A DNA stretch of 64,000 nucleotides from Muraenolepis orangiensis (GCA_027704905.1 CM051004.1:14284436-14348435), one strand, 5' to 3'. Positions 20,795-35,165 are shown, counted from the stretch's first letter. A program made the numbers and translations. Notes: generated by a model from the letters alone, not told the origin.

Positions 20795-20927
20795 AAGTCG
20801 GGAGACGTGCAGGAAAATGTCTAGGGTGTCAGCGGTTTGGGGAGAGCTGGCTCCCTGTCAGCACAACGGGCCTCCAGTCAAAGAGTCCAGTCCAACCTGT
20901 CTGGCATCAAGCCGTTTCGGGGTTCCT

Positions 20928-21260
20928 CCAGTCACAATTACATTTCACCTCCAGGGTTCCTCCAGTCACAATTACATTTCACCTCCTCAACTGTGTCACG
21001 GCAAATCCTCTACATTGAACTACCTCGAGGGGGAGCAGGGAGTAGGGAATGAGGAAAGGACTTCACGATATGGTCCTCTACATTGAACTCCATAGAGAGG
21101 GAGTAGGGAGTAGGGAATGAGGGAAAGGACTTCACTATATGGTCCTCTACATTGAACTGAAGTAGGGAGTAAAGGAAGGACTTTACTATGAAGTACTCTA
21201 CATTGAACTCCATAGAGAGGAAGTAGGGAATGAGGGAAGGATTTTACTACATCGAACTGC
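20928..21260. repeat. Degenerate tandem repeats
   Basis: First a duplicated phrase GGTTCCTCCAGTCACAATTA, then four or five irregular copies of about 60 bp built from CTCTACATTGAACTCCATAG and GGGAGTAGGGAATGAGG. Intron 3. Confidence 0.85.
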
Positions 21261-21269
21261 CTAAAGAAG

Positions 21270-23030
21270 GAGTAGGGAAAAGGAAGTCGAGAACGAGGGA
21301 ATGATTTCGGACACAGTCCTCGTTTAATGAGATGTCGCCAAGTGACCGAGGCGACAGCTTGAGCGAACGGGCTAACGACGAAAGCAGGAGCTCAGCGCTC
21401 AGGTTTCCATTAAGATGACAGTATTATATAATTCAGTTTGATATACAAAACCAAAAACTATAAAAAAAAAAAAAATACCTGGCAACAACCTGAACGAGTC
21501 ACGTCATGGATTTGTTTTAATGGATCAAAGATGACCGTTTCAAATCCCGACCGACGGAAACAGACCACCTGCCAGACGCCGCTTATGACAGCTAGCTTGC
21601 ACGTCACGACTTCCGTCTTACGAGGAACAGTATCTCATCGTCTTGGCAGACGCACGCAGATAGACAGACAGACAGAGACACGACACTGGACTGAAGATCC
21701 CCCCCCCCCCCCACCCACTCATCCTAAATGTACACGGCAATAAACACGACTCTTTTTCGTGCGCACACACACACACACACGCACACACACGCACACGCAC
21801 GCTGCTATTTCCAGGTATACGGCCGAGGTGCGAGACGAGGAGGTCATGTGATTAAAGCATACCCGCGGGGTTGTGAGCTAACCGACACCCTGTGAACCAC
21901 TTGACCCAACCCCCGCCTCCCCACCCCCCCCCCCCTACTGGATGACCGGGGGCCAGGGACCCCCTGGGAAACAGCTGACGAGTACACCTCCCATACAAGG
22001 GGGGTGTCTGTCTGGATGTGTGCCACCCAAGAGCGCACACACACACACACCATAGTCAGGTCATGTCTTGCCACCTCAAAGTGGGACTGGGTCTTCCCGA
22101 GCTCTCCCGTGTGCATGTGTTGGTCGTAACACTACCAGGTCTGTCCGTTAGGACTCCCATTGCACTGCTAACCCCTCCCTGCAAGGAGGGACCCCCCACT
22201 CTGCCTTGCTTCTCACAGTTTCGTCCTTGGTCATTAGGGAAGTGTTTTTTCTTGTCCTTTGGAGGGGGGGGGGGGGGGGGGCTATGGTTAGGGGGGTGTC
22301 ATGAATACCTGTGAAGCCTTTGAGGCAAACTGCGATTAACGGTTGCGCAGTTAAAATTGACTCTATTTGACTGGACTTGTAGCGGTACAGAACTCCCGAG
22401 CAGAGGTTCCGGAGAAACGTGTTCCGGAGAACACGTTTTTCAAATGTACTCTAGTTCGCTCTCTCTCTCTCTCATGGCAGTGGTCACATCACTTTCAGAA
22501 TGATGCACATCATCATATCGTATCAGACAGCCAAGATGAGAGAGCGTTTGGTCGTGTGCATGGTCTGGTACTTGAGTGTGTGCTTTACCATGTTTACACA
22601 TGCTTACCTCCGTTGTGAACACTGCAGCCAAATAATAAATGTATGAATGAATAAATGCAGCCATATCCAGAACTAACGAAGGAAAGTATCATCAAAACTG
22701 TGTTAGAGATAAGGGCAGGTGGTGGTGGTGGTGGTGGTACAGCTGCTGCTGTGTAGTTTATGATTTAAAGTCTCTCTCTCTTCCTACCCTCCCTCCCTCC
22801 CTCCCTCACCCCCCGTGTCAAGGAGGGTTTACGTACGGAGTGCGGCATCGCACAACACACATTTGGGAGGCATTTCGTGTCCTGCCAGGGACACTAGCGC
22901 CGTGACGCCACAGGGGGAACGGACACGCCATGACGATTTAAGATAACGTGATTTATCTTAAAAAATAAAAAAAAGAGAGGGAGAGAGCGAGAAAGAGGAA
23001 AATTAAGTTGTGTGTGTGCAGCAAAGTAAA
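21270..23030. other. Intron 3 stretch, mostly unique
   Basis: Contains short C, G, CA and CT runs (a 20-base G run near 22262-22280, CAGA near 21659-21675, a GGT run near 22722-22737). No gene recognised. Confidence 0.5.
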
Positions 23031-23033
23031 TGT

Positions 23034-23195
<162 letters not shown>

Positions 23196-23242
23196 CAGTG
23201 GGAAGAGCGGGGGGAGTGGACGGACGTCAGGACACGACTTAC

Positions 23243-23391
23243 TCCATCATTGAGGCGGGGATGGAGCAGCAGTCCTGGATGGCGGTGAGCGGTGAGGTGA
23301 GGTGGGCGGTGTACGACGCCTCCACCACCTGTTTGTTCCGGTTCACCACGTCCAGGTAGCGGTTGAACTTCTCCCGGATCTTCTTGGCAAG
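23243..23391 (-). CDS. cachd1: cachd1 exon 3 (residues 105-154)
   Basis: Encodes residues 105-153 (LAKKIREKFNRYLDVVNRNK to CCSIPASMM) and two bases of D154. The helical IREKFNRYLDVVNRNKQVVEAS segment (residues 109-130) is the alpha2delta-type N-terminal region. The last codon completes as GAC (Asp) where I recall Glu in mammals. The acceptor is CCGCAG and the donor GA followed by GTAAGT, the strongest donor in the gene. Length is 149 nt. Confidence 0.97.
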
Positions 23392-23401
23392 CTGCGGACA
23401 C

Positions 23402-23644
<243 letters not shown>

Positions 23645-24134
23645 AGACACTAGAGACACTCAGCTATGTACATACAACCATCCTTTTTTCAGGAATCAAT
23701 CTCTAAATATAACTAGTGAGGTAGGTGATGGTGAACAGAGCCTCTGGATGCCCCAAACTACCACGCATGACAAAGAAACCCAAGCACACCCCCCACCTGA
23801 AGGCTAATTTGGGAGTATATGCTTTCAAGAGCACCGATAGTTGTGCTTTGAGAGGCATTGAGTGAGTTGAAAGACCTCTACAAAAGGACACACAGTATAA
23901 CAGGCATGGGCCGATAGGTTTGGCAGATATGTAAAGCACAGCTCCCCGTGGATGGGGTTCAAGGCGTATGTCTTTATTTTTAAATGGAAGAGGAGCAGCG
24001 GGGAGGAAATACCATTCCTGAACAAAGACACTTGGTAAAAATACACCAACACTGTGCTGCTCTCTATATCTCTCCCTATCACTCCATCTAACCCCGACTC
24101 TCGAGAGGCCTTGTTTCAGGTTACACATGAGCAG

Positions 24135-25030
<896 letters not shown>

Positions 25031-25034
25031 TGAG

Positions 25035-25144
<110 letters not shown>

Positions 25145-25844
25145 TAAGCTGTAAGAGGCAGGGAACTGGGAAACCCGTTGTACGTCAACACAGAACCCAG
25201 ATCCTCATACACAGACGGGCCGATATAATCTAAGGTACGGCTAATCCACGTCTGAACGTTAAGGCACCACTTAAGGTAACCGTTCTTAATAGTGTAGGAA
25301 AGGAGTGGGCGGAGGGAGGGGAGGTGACGGTGGGGTGGGGTGGGAGAAGTAACTGGACCCCCATTGTTCACGTCCCTCAGTTATGGCTGCCTGTGAAAAG
25401 TGGTACGCTCCAGACCAGAACCGGGTTGGGGGAGGGGACACAGGACGACGGCCCGGCCCTGAATAACTTATACAACAGACCTTGTTTCTATTAGGGTTTA
25501 ATGGGGTCCCGAGACATAGCCCAGAATTATTATTACTACTACTGCACACACACACTTTATTATGACGATGAAGAACGGGCCAGTGTTGGGCTATGAGGCA
25601 CCATGCAAGAAGATTGGGGGGGGGGGAAAAATGGCCAAAATGTTGCCAGATTAACTTGGCGTGAAGCAACAGCTACAGCTTCAGTTACAGACCGGCCCGG
25701 TGGCCCAGCCAAAGCCACCTATTGCAATCCTCACTCTCTCTCTCCACAAATTAACCTCACTCTCCCACAGACCCAGGGCCACTCTCGCTGCTACCACCAC
25801 AACGCTCATATGACCGGGTGGGTTTGGAGCCACAGGGCCCGGCT

Positions 25845-25868
25845 TGGGGGGGGGGGGGGGGGGGGGGG
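25845..25868. repeat. Poly-G run
   Basis: More than 20 consecutive G bases; poly-C in the transcript. Confidence 0.9.
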
Positions 25869-25984
25869 CTGAGGTACTAATGCGTAGCGGGTGGAGCCTC
25901 CTGGTGCCTCGTGTGTTGGGATGACGGAGGAAGGGCCCCGAAGCATGCCTACTGCCAACTACAGACCACATTCACAGAGAGGCC

Positions 25985-26172
25985 TGTGTAGTTAGTAACA
26001 TACTGTTATAGTTACATACAGACATATAGAGTTACATTAGCAGACATTTGAATATGTACTTAGTTACATTAGCAGACATATGTAGTTAGTTACATTAGCA
26101 GACATTTGAATATGTAGTAAGTTACATTAGCAGACATTTGAATATGTAGTAAGTTACATTAGCAGACATTTG
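25985..26172. repeat. Degenerate TTACATTAGCAGACATTTG repeat
   Basis: Five or so copies of AGTTACATTAGCAGACATTT with ATATGTAGT spacers, in intron 2. Confidence 0.85.
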
Positions 26173-26828
26173 TTTGTTTTTGCTCATATTTTGTTATGGC
26201 TCAGCTGATTGGTGGACACACATTCATGGTTCTTTTGTTTACAAACTGGAAGTACGGTTTCCCTTCAATTGTACCATCCACTTCACTGCCTACTGGGCTT
26301 AAAGGCACCATTTTGGGATGAGGCATTTCATTTATTTATTTGCATTATTGTTAGAATGACCTGCATGGCCTGTGTTGTTGATATCTATATTTTTGCTGTA
26401 CCCAAAACATTACATTCATGTATTTGTTTGCGTGTCACGAAGGAATGCGCCTGGCGTCGAGGCGCTGAGCGCAGCCTGCATGCGTTTGAGAGGTCGTTTC
26501 CTTCTCGTCCCAACAGATGGTATCTTATCTGTGTCTGAGAAGTGGGCACTCCAAACAAGCCCTGATAACACCTCAATTAAGTTGTTCTCCAAGCCCTCAG
26601 AGGCGCCAGCAAATAGCAAGCAAGACTCATTTTTGGAGAAATTGGACAAAAAGGCTAGAGCCGCAAAAAGGATTATGCCTGGGAGAGGATGGTCAGGTTG
26701 GTCACCGGTCACAGGACGGCCGACCGTCCCACTTGCGGAGGCAGTTCGGAGCAGACAAGTTCATTGGGTGGGGCTAGAGTAGGATGAGACTGGGAAAATT
26801 AGAAGGCAAATGCGATATATATATGTAC

Positions 26829-27228
26829 CTCGAAAGAGGAAAAGAAAGATCTAGAAAGAGGAAAAGAAAGATCTAGAAAGAGGAAAAGAAAGATCTAGAA
26901 AGAGGAAAAGATGCACATCTAGAAGGAGGTAAACAAACGCATCTAGATAGAGGTAAACAAACGCATCTAGAAAGAGGTAAACAAACGCATCTAGAAAGAG
27001 GTAAACAAGCACATCTAGAAGGAGGTAAACAAACACCTAATGAGAGGTAAACAAACACATCTAATGAGAGGTAAACAAACACATCTAGAAAGAGGTAAAC
27101 AAACATCTAGAAAGAGGTAAACAAATGCATCTAGAAAGAGGTAAACAAACACATCTAGAAAGAGGTAAACAAGCACATCTAGAAGGAGGTAAAGAAACAT
27201 CAAGAAAGAGGTAAAGAAACAAATATAG
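26829..27228. repeat. 22/24-bp minisatellite
   Basis: Three 22-bp copies of AGAGGAAAAGAAAGATCTAG lead into about 13 copies of a 24-bp unit, AGAGGTAAACAAACGCATCT plus AGAA. All carry the CATCTAG core. The repetitive minus-strand ORFs here are products of this array. Confidence 0.95.
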
Positions 27229-27298
27229 CATAAGGAGGTGAACAAACCAGAAGGACAGTGACACGCACATGGCTGGAAAGAGTCAAAGCTCGAGGCCA

Positions 27299-27375
27299 GG
27301 CAGACAGACAGACAGGCAGACAGGCAGGCAGACAGACAGACAGACAGACAGACAGGCAGACAGACAGACAGACCG
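27299..27375. repeat. (CAGA)n with CAGG variants
   Basis: About 18 tetranucleotide units in intron 2. Confidence 0.95.
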
Positions 27376-27508
27376 AGACAGGCAGGCAGACACTGACAAA
27401 CGACCTCAGTGGTTAAGAGTCGGGCAGATGTCTGTCTCGCCCAGTGAGACTAATGATCTGCCAGAAGATGAGGCAGCACAGTCATGGCGGCAGCAGCTTC
27501 TCCCTGCA

Positions 27509-27570
27509 TCTTTCTTTCTTTCTTTCTTTCTTTCTTCCCTCCCTCCCTCCCTCCCTCCCTCCCTCCCTTC
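27509..27570. repeat. (CTTT)n then (CCCT)n
   Basis: Pyrimidine tetranucleotide runs in intron 2. Confidence 0.95.
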
Positions 27571-27759
27571 CCACCCTCCCCCTTCCGTCTGTAGATTCAT
27601 TTCTTATTAAGCCCAGCTTCGGGGGGGAAGACCCCTCACAGCACACACATTAAACAACCCCAGCTAAGCAGGCCCCGGCGCTGCTCATGCTGTTGCCAAA
27701 CGTCTTCAAGGGAAGTGGAAGACAGTGAATTGGGGCAGAGAAGTAAACTTTAAGAAGAG

Positions 27760-27816
27760 AGCGAGAGCGAGAGAGAGAGAGAGCGCGAGAGAGAGAGCGA
27801 GAGAGAGAGAGAGAGA
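27760..27816. repeat. (GA)n tract with GC interruptions
   Basis: GA-rich tract in intron 2. Confidence 0.9.
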
Positions 27817-28404
27817 CTCGACGCCCGGACCGAGGCGTTGGCCAACCCAAGAGCAGGCGCCACAATCAGACATTTTTCTTATTCTTATTCTTGTTCTTGT
27901 TCTTCCTCCTCTGCCTAGTGAAATATATTATTAAAACCGAAACGCTCTTCGTTGTCGCTGCAGGGTCTGTGACGAAGGGGCTCTTATTAATGCATGAGCG
28001 CCGTGTGCAAATCTCGGTGGTAAGGGAAGTTCGAGGCACACACGTGTGTGTGTGTGTGTGTGTGTGTGGGGGGGGGGGTTGGAGTCATTCGGGTGGAGGT
28101 GGGTGGGACGGGTGGGTGGCTGGAGGTGACATGCCAATGTTTGCGGCTGAGCCAAAAAAAAATTGCTGCTGGGCCAATCGAGCTGGCGCTGGAATTGTAA
28201 ATAGCTGTGGGGCAAAAGATGAAATGCCTGACAAACATAGAAACTGAGATATGGGCGCACGCGCGCACACACACACAAACAAACAAACGCACGCACATAC
28301 ACACACACCGACCTGCCTGTTCTTGCTGGTGGCTGTTTACCAGTCAAGTGTTTACTGTCATTCCTCCTAGATAACCCCATACACACACACACGCGCGCGT
28401 GCCG

Positions 28405-28609
<205 letters not shown>

Positions 28610-28819
28610 TGGGGTCCAGAGGTCATTAAATAAATAAACTGTTTGGTGTTCCAACATGTATTCTAAGTGTTCTCCTCACTGGTCTGAGAAGGTCTGAATT
28701 TTTATACGTTCAGACCATTTCAAATTAGAAATGGTCCCTCGTCTCTCACTGCACCAGTGAGGCAAAAATACTGACAATCTACCCTTCCGGCTGCATCTGC
28801 TACATGAAAGGGAGACAGA

Positions 28820-28867
28820 AAAAGGGGAGACAGAGAGACCGAAAGGGAGAGAGCGAGAGAGCGAGAG

Positions 28868-28907
<40 letters not shown>

Positions 28908-28964
28908 CGAGAGAGAGAGACAGAGCGAGAGAGACAGAGCGAGAGCGAGAGCGAGACACAGAGC

Positions 28965-28995
<31 letters not shown>

Positions 28996-29133
28996 AGCGA
29001 GAGAGAGAGCGAGAGCGTCAGAGACACAGAGCGAGAGAGAGTCAGAGACACAGAGCGAGAGAGAGTCAGAGACACAGAGCGAGAGAGAGACACAGAGCGA
29101 GAGAGCGAGAGCGAGAGAGAGAGCGAGAGAGAG
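28820..29133. repeat. GA/GC-rich low-complexity array
   Basis: About 310 bp of GAGA with regular GC and CA interruptions in intron 2, ending about 220 nt downstream of exon 2 in transcript sense. Confidence 0.95.
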
Positions 29134-29256
29134 ATGAGCAGAAAAACAAACTGAGGACTTCAAAGCCAACAAGACAGCAGCTGTAGAATTTTAATAAACC
29201 TCCTTTTTTTTGGCTCGATGGATGCTCATAGTGGCTCACATGACGACTACATTAGG

Positions 29257-29320
29257 ACACACACACACACACACCCAACAACAACAACAACAACAACAAC
29301 ACACACACACACACACACAC
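29257..29320. repeat. Compound (CA)n (CAA)n (CA)n
   Basis: CA, then about seven CAA units, then CA again, in intron 2 about 30 nt from the exon 2 donor. Confidence 0.95.
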
Positions 29321-29351
29321 ATCAAAGAAGCAGCTAATTCATTGAGCTCAC

Positions 29352-29414
29352 CTGCTGCACTTCAGTCTCTCCATTTGATGTCTTCTCGGTGTACACAAAG
29401 GAGCCGAAAATCCT
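29352..29414 (-). CDS. cachd1: cachd1 exon 2 (residues 84-104)
   Basis: A 63-nt exon encoding RIFGSFVYTEKTSNGETEVQ plus Q104, in phase 0 on both sides. It matches the RIF-SFVYTEK-SNGE-EVQQ block I know from mammalian CACHD1, which is what identifies so short an exon. The acceptor is CTCCAG and the donor CAG followed by GTGAGC. Because its length is a multiple of three, it could be skipped without a frameshift. Confidence 0.96.
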
Positions 29415-29617
29415 CTGGAGAAACAGACGAGAAAACACATTTAGCTTCAACCGTCCATTGAATCCATCACAGCATCGGCATCAATTACATTTTACTGTGG
29501 ATATTGTTTCATTCTCATCCTATTAGCCAATTATATTATTAAACACTTTTCCCCCCCCCCATTTTCCATACATTTTATATTAGTGTCTTTAAGTGTTTGC
29601 ACTTTCAGCTTTTCTTT

Positions 29618-29682
29618 AAGTGTTCACTTAAAGCCCGACATCTCTGGTCAGTCTTTAAGTGAACACTTTAAAGACTGATATC
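29618..29682. repeat. Imperfect inverted repeat around TTTAAGTGTTCACTT
   Basis: CTTTAAGTGTTCACTTAAAG near 29616-29635 and CTTTAAGTGAACACTTTAAA near 29654-29673 are near reverse complements, and each is also partly self-complementary. Intron 1. Confidence 0.8.
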
Positions 29683-30111
29683 TCTAGGTCCACAACGCCG
29701 TGAACTGCCAACTATAAAGGTTATAGTGACTGAGGTCATAAATGCAGCGGTTGAGCGATTTATTACTGATGTAATGTACACCACAGGCCTTTCTTTAGCA
29801 GGGCTTCACTGCAGACAAGTCCGGGCATGACCAGCGCATTGCGTCACCGCCATAACAACTGAAGGGCTTTTTGAATGGCATGATAAGCTAAACTGACTGC
29901 TCTCGGTGTGGCCTTGGCTTTAACGCAATCGCTTACACACACACACACACACACGCAACACACACACACGCACGCACGCACAGTTAGTAGTAATGTTATT
30001 TGGTCATTCATTAATCCTGAAAGTAGTTCATATGACGTGGACGGCGTGGTTGAAAGTCCCACAGAGTTTCCACAAGTTGTCATTAGCCTCGGTTATGGTA
30101 CATTTTCTTCA

Positions 30112-30140
30112 CAATATTCTCTCAATATGAGAGAATATTG
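30112..30140. repeat. Perfect 12-bp hairpin
   Basis: CAATATTCTCTC (30112-30123) and GAGAGAATATTG (30129-30140) around a 5-base loop. Confidence 0.9.
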
Positions 30141-30204
30141 AAAAACACCCATGAGGCATTCTGAGGCCCCTTACACACACACCAAAAAACGAGGAATGTC
30201 ATGG

Positions 30205-31240
30205 CTGCCTACTACCTTAAGAGGACGTCATGGCTTAGCTCTCTACCTTAAGAGGACGTCATGGCTTAGCTCTCTACCTTAAGAGGACGTCATGGCTTAG
30301 CTCTCTACCTTAAGAGGACGTCATGGCTTGGCTCTCAACCTTAAGAGGACGTCATGGCTTGGCTCTCCATCTTAAGAGGACCATAATAGCTAAGATCTCT
30401 ACCTTAAGAGGACCATCATGGCTTGGTTCTCTATCTTAGGAGGAAAACGAGGACCGTCATGGATGCCTACTACCTTAAGAGGACGTCATGGCTTAGCTCT
30501 CTACCTTAAGAGGACGTCATGGCTAAGCTCTCTACCTTAAGAGGACGTCATGGCTTAGCTCTCTACCTTAAGAGGACATCATGGCTTAGCTCTCTACCTT
30601 AAGAGGACATCATGGCTTAGCTCTCTACCTTAAGAGGACGTCATGGCTTAGCTCTCTACCTTAAGAGGACGTCATGGCTAAGCTCTCTACCTTAAGAGGA
30701 CGTCATGGCTTAGCTCTCTACCTTAAGAGGACGTCATGGCTTAGCGCTCTACCTTAAGAGGACCATAAAAGCTAAGATCTCTACCATAAGAGGACATCAT
30801 GGCTTAGCTCTCTACCTTAAGAGGACGTCATGGCTGCCTACTACCTTAAGAGGACGTCATGGCTTAGCTCTCTACCTTAAGAGGACGTCATGGCTTAGCT
30901 CTCTACCTTAAGAGGACGTCATGGCTTAGCTCTCTACCTTAAGAGGACGTCATGGCTTAGCTCTCTACCTTAAGAGGAAGTCATGGCTGCCTACTACCTT
31001 AAGAGGACGTCATGGCTTAGCGCTCTACCTTAAGAGGACGTCATGGCTTAGCTCTCTACCTTAAGAGGACATCATGGCTAAGCTCTCTACCTTAAGAGGA
31101 CGTCATGGCTTAGCTCTCTACCTTAAGAGGACGTCATGGCTTAGCTCTCTACCTTAAGAGGACCATAATAGCCAAGATCTCTACCTTAAGAGGACGTCAT
31201 GGCTTGGCTCTCTACCTTAATAGGACAGTCATGGTTGCTT
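30205..31240. repeat. 31-bp minisatellite, about 33 units
   Basis: Units of 31 bp with the core CTTAAGAGGACGTCATGGCT followed by TAGCTCTCTAC; some units end GCCTACTAC instead, giving a loose higher-order pattern. The core contains GGACGTCA (TGACGTCC on the other strand), one base from the palindromic CRE. There are no unique spacers between units. Confidence 0.97.
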
Positions 31241-31280
31241 ACTTCCTAAAAATCTTAATCTGGAGGATTGAATCCGCTTC

Positions 31281-31500
31281 ATTGGTCACATATAAACATA
31301 CATTTTTCACACAGTGAGATTATTTTCTCTGCATTTAACCCATCCTAGTATTAGGAGCAGTGGGCAGCTGTATATAAAAGGGGAGCAGTGTAGGGGGTCT
31401 GGTGCCTTGCTAAAGGGCACCTTGGCAGTGCCCAGGTGTTTTGGGGACTTGAACCGGCGACCTTCCTGTTCCCAAGCCAAGTCCCAATAGACTGAGCTTA
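31281..31500 (-). mobile_element. tRNA-derived SINE, minus orientation
   Basis: Reads on the + strand from TCTGCATTTAACCCATCC through GTGGGCAGCTG, GGTGCCTTGCTAAAGGGCAC and GGGGACTTGAACCGGCGACC to AGACTGAGCTTA. The right end is the reverse complement of a tRNA-like head (box-B-like GGTCGCCGGTTCAAGTCCCC). This is a widespread fish repeat. It lies beyond the 31-bp array, and a single array-like unit follows it at 31508-31535, so it appears to have inserted at or in the edge of the array. Confidence 0.8.
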
Positions 31501-31507
31501 AATGATG

Positions 31508-31535
31508 CATTAAGAGGACCGTCATGGCTGCTCAC
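31508..31535. repeat. Orphan unit of the 31-bp minisatellite
   Basis: CATTAAGAGGACCGTCATGG followed by CTGCTCAC matches variant units of the array at 30205-31240 but lies on the other side of the SINE. Confidence 0.8.
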
Positions 31536-31865
31536 TGTTCCACATTTCCAACCGTTGACACATTCCAACGATAATACCCGGTGAACCATACCCACAGCCT
31601 CTAGCTAACCAACGAGGTTCCTCAAGACAACTCGGTCACGCCCTCTACTCTTCCATGACCCGATGGCTCCCCCAAAACAAGACAAGGACATTGTTTTGGA
31701 TGTTTGTATCTACTGTTTCTCTCCAAGTTAGACCTTAAGACAAAAGGGGTCCTGAAATTGCCTCTGGGTGCCGAGCCTGACACAGCAATGTCACTTCCTC
31801 CTTTGGTGTGGAAACCGCAAACAATACAATCAATAAAAGCCAGTGGAGGGCAAACTAAACTTTTA

Positions 31866-31866
<1 letters not shown>

Positions 31867-31897
<31 letters not shown>

Positions 31898-31941
31898 CAG
31901 ATACTAGTACTCGTGGTAGACACACACACACACACACACAC
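31867..31941. repeat. Two short (CA)n runs
   Basis: CA runs at about 31868-31896 and 31920-31942 in intron 1. Confidence 0.95.
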
Positions 31942-32310
31942 AGTATATAGGCGTAGACAAGCAATACAATATACTTATGATCCAAAAGTTAAGCACAGGT
32001 CACATCCTCACAAACACAGCATACAAGAGTGGGGAAGAAAACAAATTGAAAATCTTCCAAATGTCAGGGAAGACGCAACTTGACACGGACAAACTAGAAT
32101 CCCACACCTGATTAGCCGTGGTTTAGAAACACCGGCCCCTCACACACACACACATACACACACTCCCTGGTGCTGGTGGACTGTTTGTTGTTGGAAGTGT
32201 TCTGAGGTTTTCACAGCTCCGGGGAGGAGGGAGGAGGAATGCCTGGCTTGGAAACACGAGAAGCCTGGGGGGCTGCCTGGTGCCGCCCGTGGCCTCTCCT
32301 GACCCATAAT

Positions 32311-32489
<179 letters not shown>

Positions 32490-33244
32490 AGTGCTTCCAG
32501 TTTCCTCATCCTCAACATCGAAACCCACCACTCCTAACAGGAAGCAGATGAGGCTGATGAAGGCCTGAATCTGAAACCGTGTCCCTGGATCCCCAGTGGG
32601 TAACCGGTTACACTACCTGTGGCTCTAATCCCAGTATTTATTTAGTGTTTAAGTGCAAGAGTTTCACCCTGCGGTTTGTGTACAGCACAAAGTGGGACTA
32701 AAAAGATGATTACTTTTATTGAGACTTTTTTTTTTATTTTAACTTTTATTTTAGTGACTTTTTTTTTTGTTGCACGGATATTGTGATTTCGTGATTATTC
32801 ATTGCGATTAAACAGATTAGAAATTAAATGAATATTCTGTGTAGTAAAAAAAAAATCTCAGAAAAATGTTATGTTAATATAAGGGATATTAAAATAAATG
32901 TGTTAATTGATTGAAACAATTGCTTAATTGCAGAGGCCAACTGCCATGCCCTAGCATGGAAAATCAATAATTACATTTATTCTGACCCAAAAAGAGGTTA
33001 AAATGGATGCATCGCTGTACAGCCTTCATATCCAATAATAAACTACTCTAACCATAGTCTATATATATAGAGAGCTATATATAAGTTAGCCTAGCGGTTA
33101 GTGTTGGACACAAATACTCAAATACAAATACACAAAACAAAGTTGAATTCGATCCCAAAACAGATTCCAGGAACGGATGTATATAAATACACAATACGCA
33201 CTATAGTCTCACAATTCAGACTTTAGAATTCTATCTTGTCGTCA

Positions 33245-33300
33245 GCCCTGTTCACCTAGAGTTCAACTCGTCCTCGAGTTCAACTCTAGGTGAACGGGGC
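33245..33300. repeat. Near-perfect 26-bp hairpin
   Basis: Arms 33245-33270 and 33275-33300 pair with two mismatches around a 4-base loop; the stem includes GTTCACCTAGAGTT. Confidence 0.92.
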
Positions 33301-33557
33301 GTTTTACTTTCTTTTCCACCCTTATTTGTTTTTGCCCAATCATGTTCCTGTGGAGGCGGGGATCCGCAAGCGCCTAATTGGCTATTCACAGAAAACACAA
33401 ACACTGCCAGTGCTCGTCTGCACCAGTCTGTGCTGGTTGTACTGGTTTTAACGTCAACCCTGCGTCTGCCTGGCCACTGTAGAAAAGACACATATAAAAA
33501 TGCATGTTTCTGTTCGGTAGAATATCTCTATAACGAAACAGGAAACGAGGTGTAAAC

Positions 33558-33829
33558 CCGGCAGTAGCTCAGGAGCTAGAGCGATTGCCTCACAACCGGA
33601 AGGTTGCCGGTTCGATCCCCCGGCTCCTCCAAGCAAAAACTGTCGGTGTCCTTGAGCAAGACCCCCTAACCCTAACTGCTCCTGACGTGCTGGCTGTCTC
33701 CTTGCACGGCTGACTCCACTGTCGGTGGTTGAATGTGTGTATGAATGGGTGAATGTGAGGCATGACCTGTAAAGCGCTTTGGATAAAAGTGCTATATATA
33801 TATAAAAAGGCAGTACATTTACCATTTAA

Positions 33830-33830
<1 letters not shown>
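33558..33830 (+). mobile_element. tRNA-derived SINE, well preserved
   Basis: The tRNA-like head has an A-box region (GGCAGTAGCTCAGGAGCTAG) and a consensus B-box GGTTCGATCCC at 33609-33619. The body contains GTGTCCTTGAGCAAG and GAATGGGTGAATGTGAGG. The tail is GTAAAGCGCTTTGGATAAAA, GTGCTATATA and ACATTTACCATTTA. It is the same family as 8951-9140 and typical of teleost genomes. It could retain an internal Pol III promoter. Confidence 0.9.
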
Positions 33831-34388
<558 letters not shown>

Positions 34389-34689
34389 TAGACTTAGACT
34401 TTCCCGGGGGGTTGGGACTGAACAAAGCATTAGCACTTTAACGGCCCGTCCCAGGTCAAGAACATTACAGTGGACGCTGTGTCCTGGACTATTTGTGGCG
34501 TCCCATGAAAATTCCATCTCGAGATTACGAGGCCATTGGAGAAAATCTGCTTAACGCTTCAGAGAAAAATAACCATTTTTCTAAATGTTTAGAGGGCAAA
34601 AAAATAAATAAACAACCAACCATGTTCATCGACAAGGAATCACTTGGAATGGAGTGGAATTTGGACATGGGGCCGATTAACAGGGGAAC

Positions 34690-34690
<1 letters not shown>

Positions 34691-34714
<24 letters not shown>
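34691..34714. repeat. Short (CT)n tract
   Basis: About 12 CT units in intron 1. Confidence 0.9.
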
Positions 34715-34720
<6 letters not shown>

Positions 34721-34869
34721 CCTCTCCCCATTGGAGAGAGTGGGGGGGGGGGGCTTGTCCCCGTTTTAAACAGACTCCCTACTTCTGCACCCCGACAATG
34801 AGGTAAATCCAGATTGATGGCCAACAAGGCGCTAGCCCCCTAGAATCAGATTCACAAAGCCCTCGCCCC

Positions 34870-35008
<139 letters not shown>

Positions 35009-35128
35009 GAGTCTAGGGGGGGGGCGCATAGAGAGAAACAAAGACAGGAGAAGGGAAAACGAGAAGGACAAATTAGGGAGAGAAGGAGTGAAGAGGAGGG
35101 CTGCAGGAGAGAGGAAGTGTAGATGAGG

Positions 35129-35130
<2 letters not shown>

Positions 35131-35164
<34 letters not shown>
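35131..35164. repeat. (GT)n microsatellite
   Basis: About 17 GT units in intron 1. Confidence 0.95.

Positions 35165-35165
<1 letters not shown>

Noticed and set aside
30205..31240. CRISPR-like array of 31-bp repeats
   Set aside because: Contiguous tandem units with point variation and no spacers; no cas genes; clearly vertebrate context.
33558..33640. Genuine tRNA gene
   Set aside because: A and B boxes are present but the sequence continues into the SINE body and tail, and the cloverleaf is not complete.
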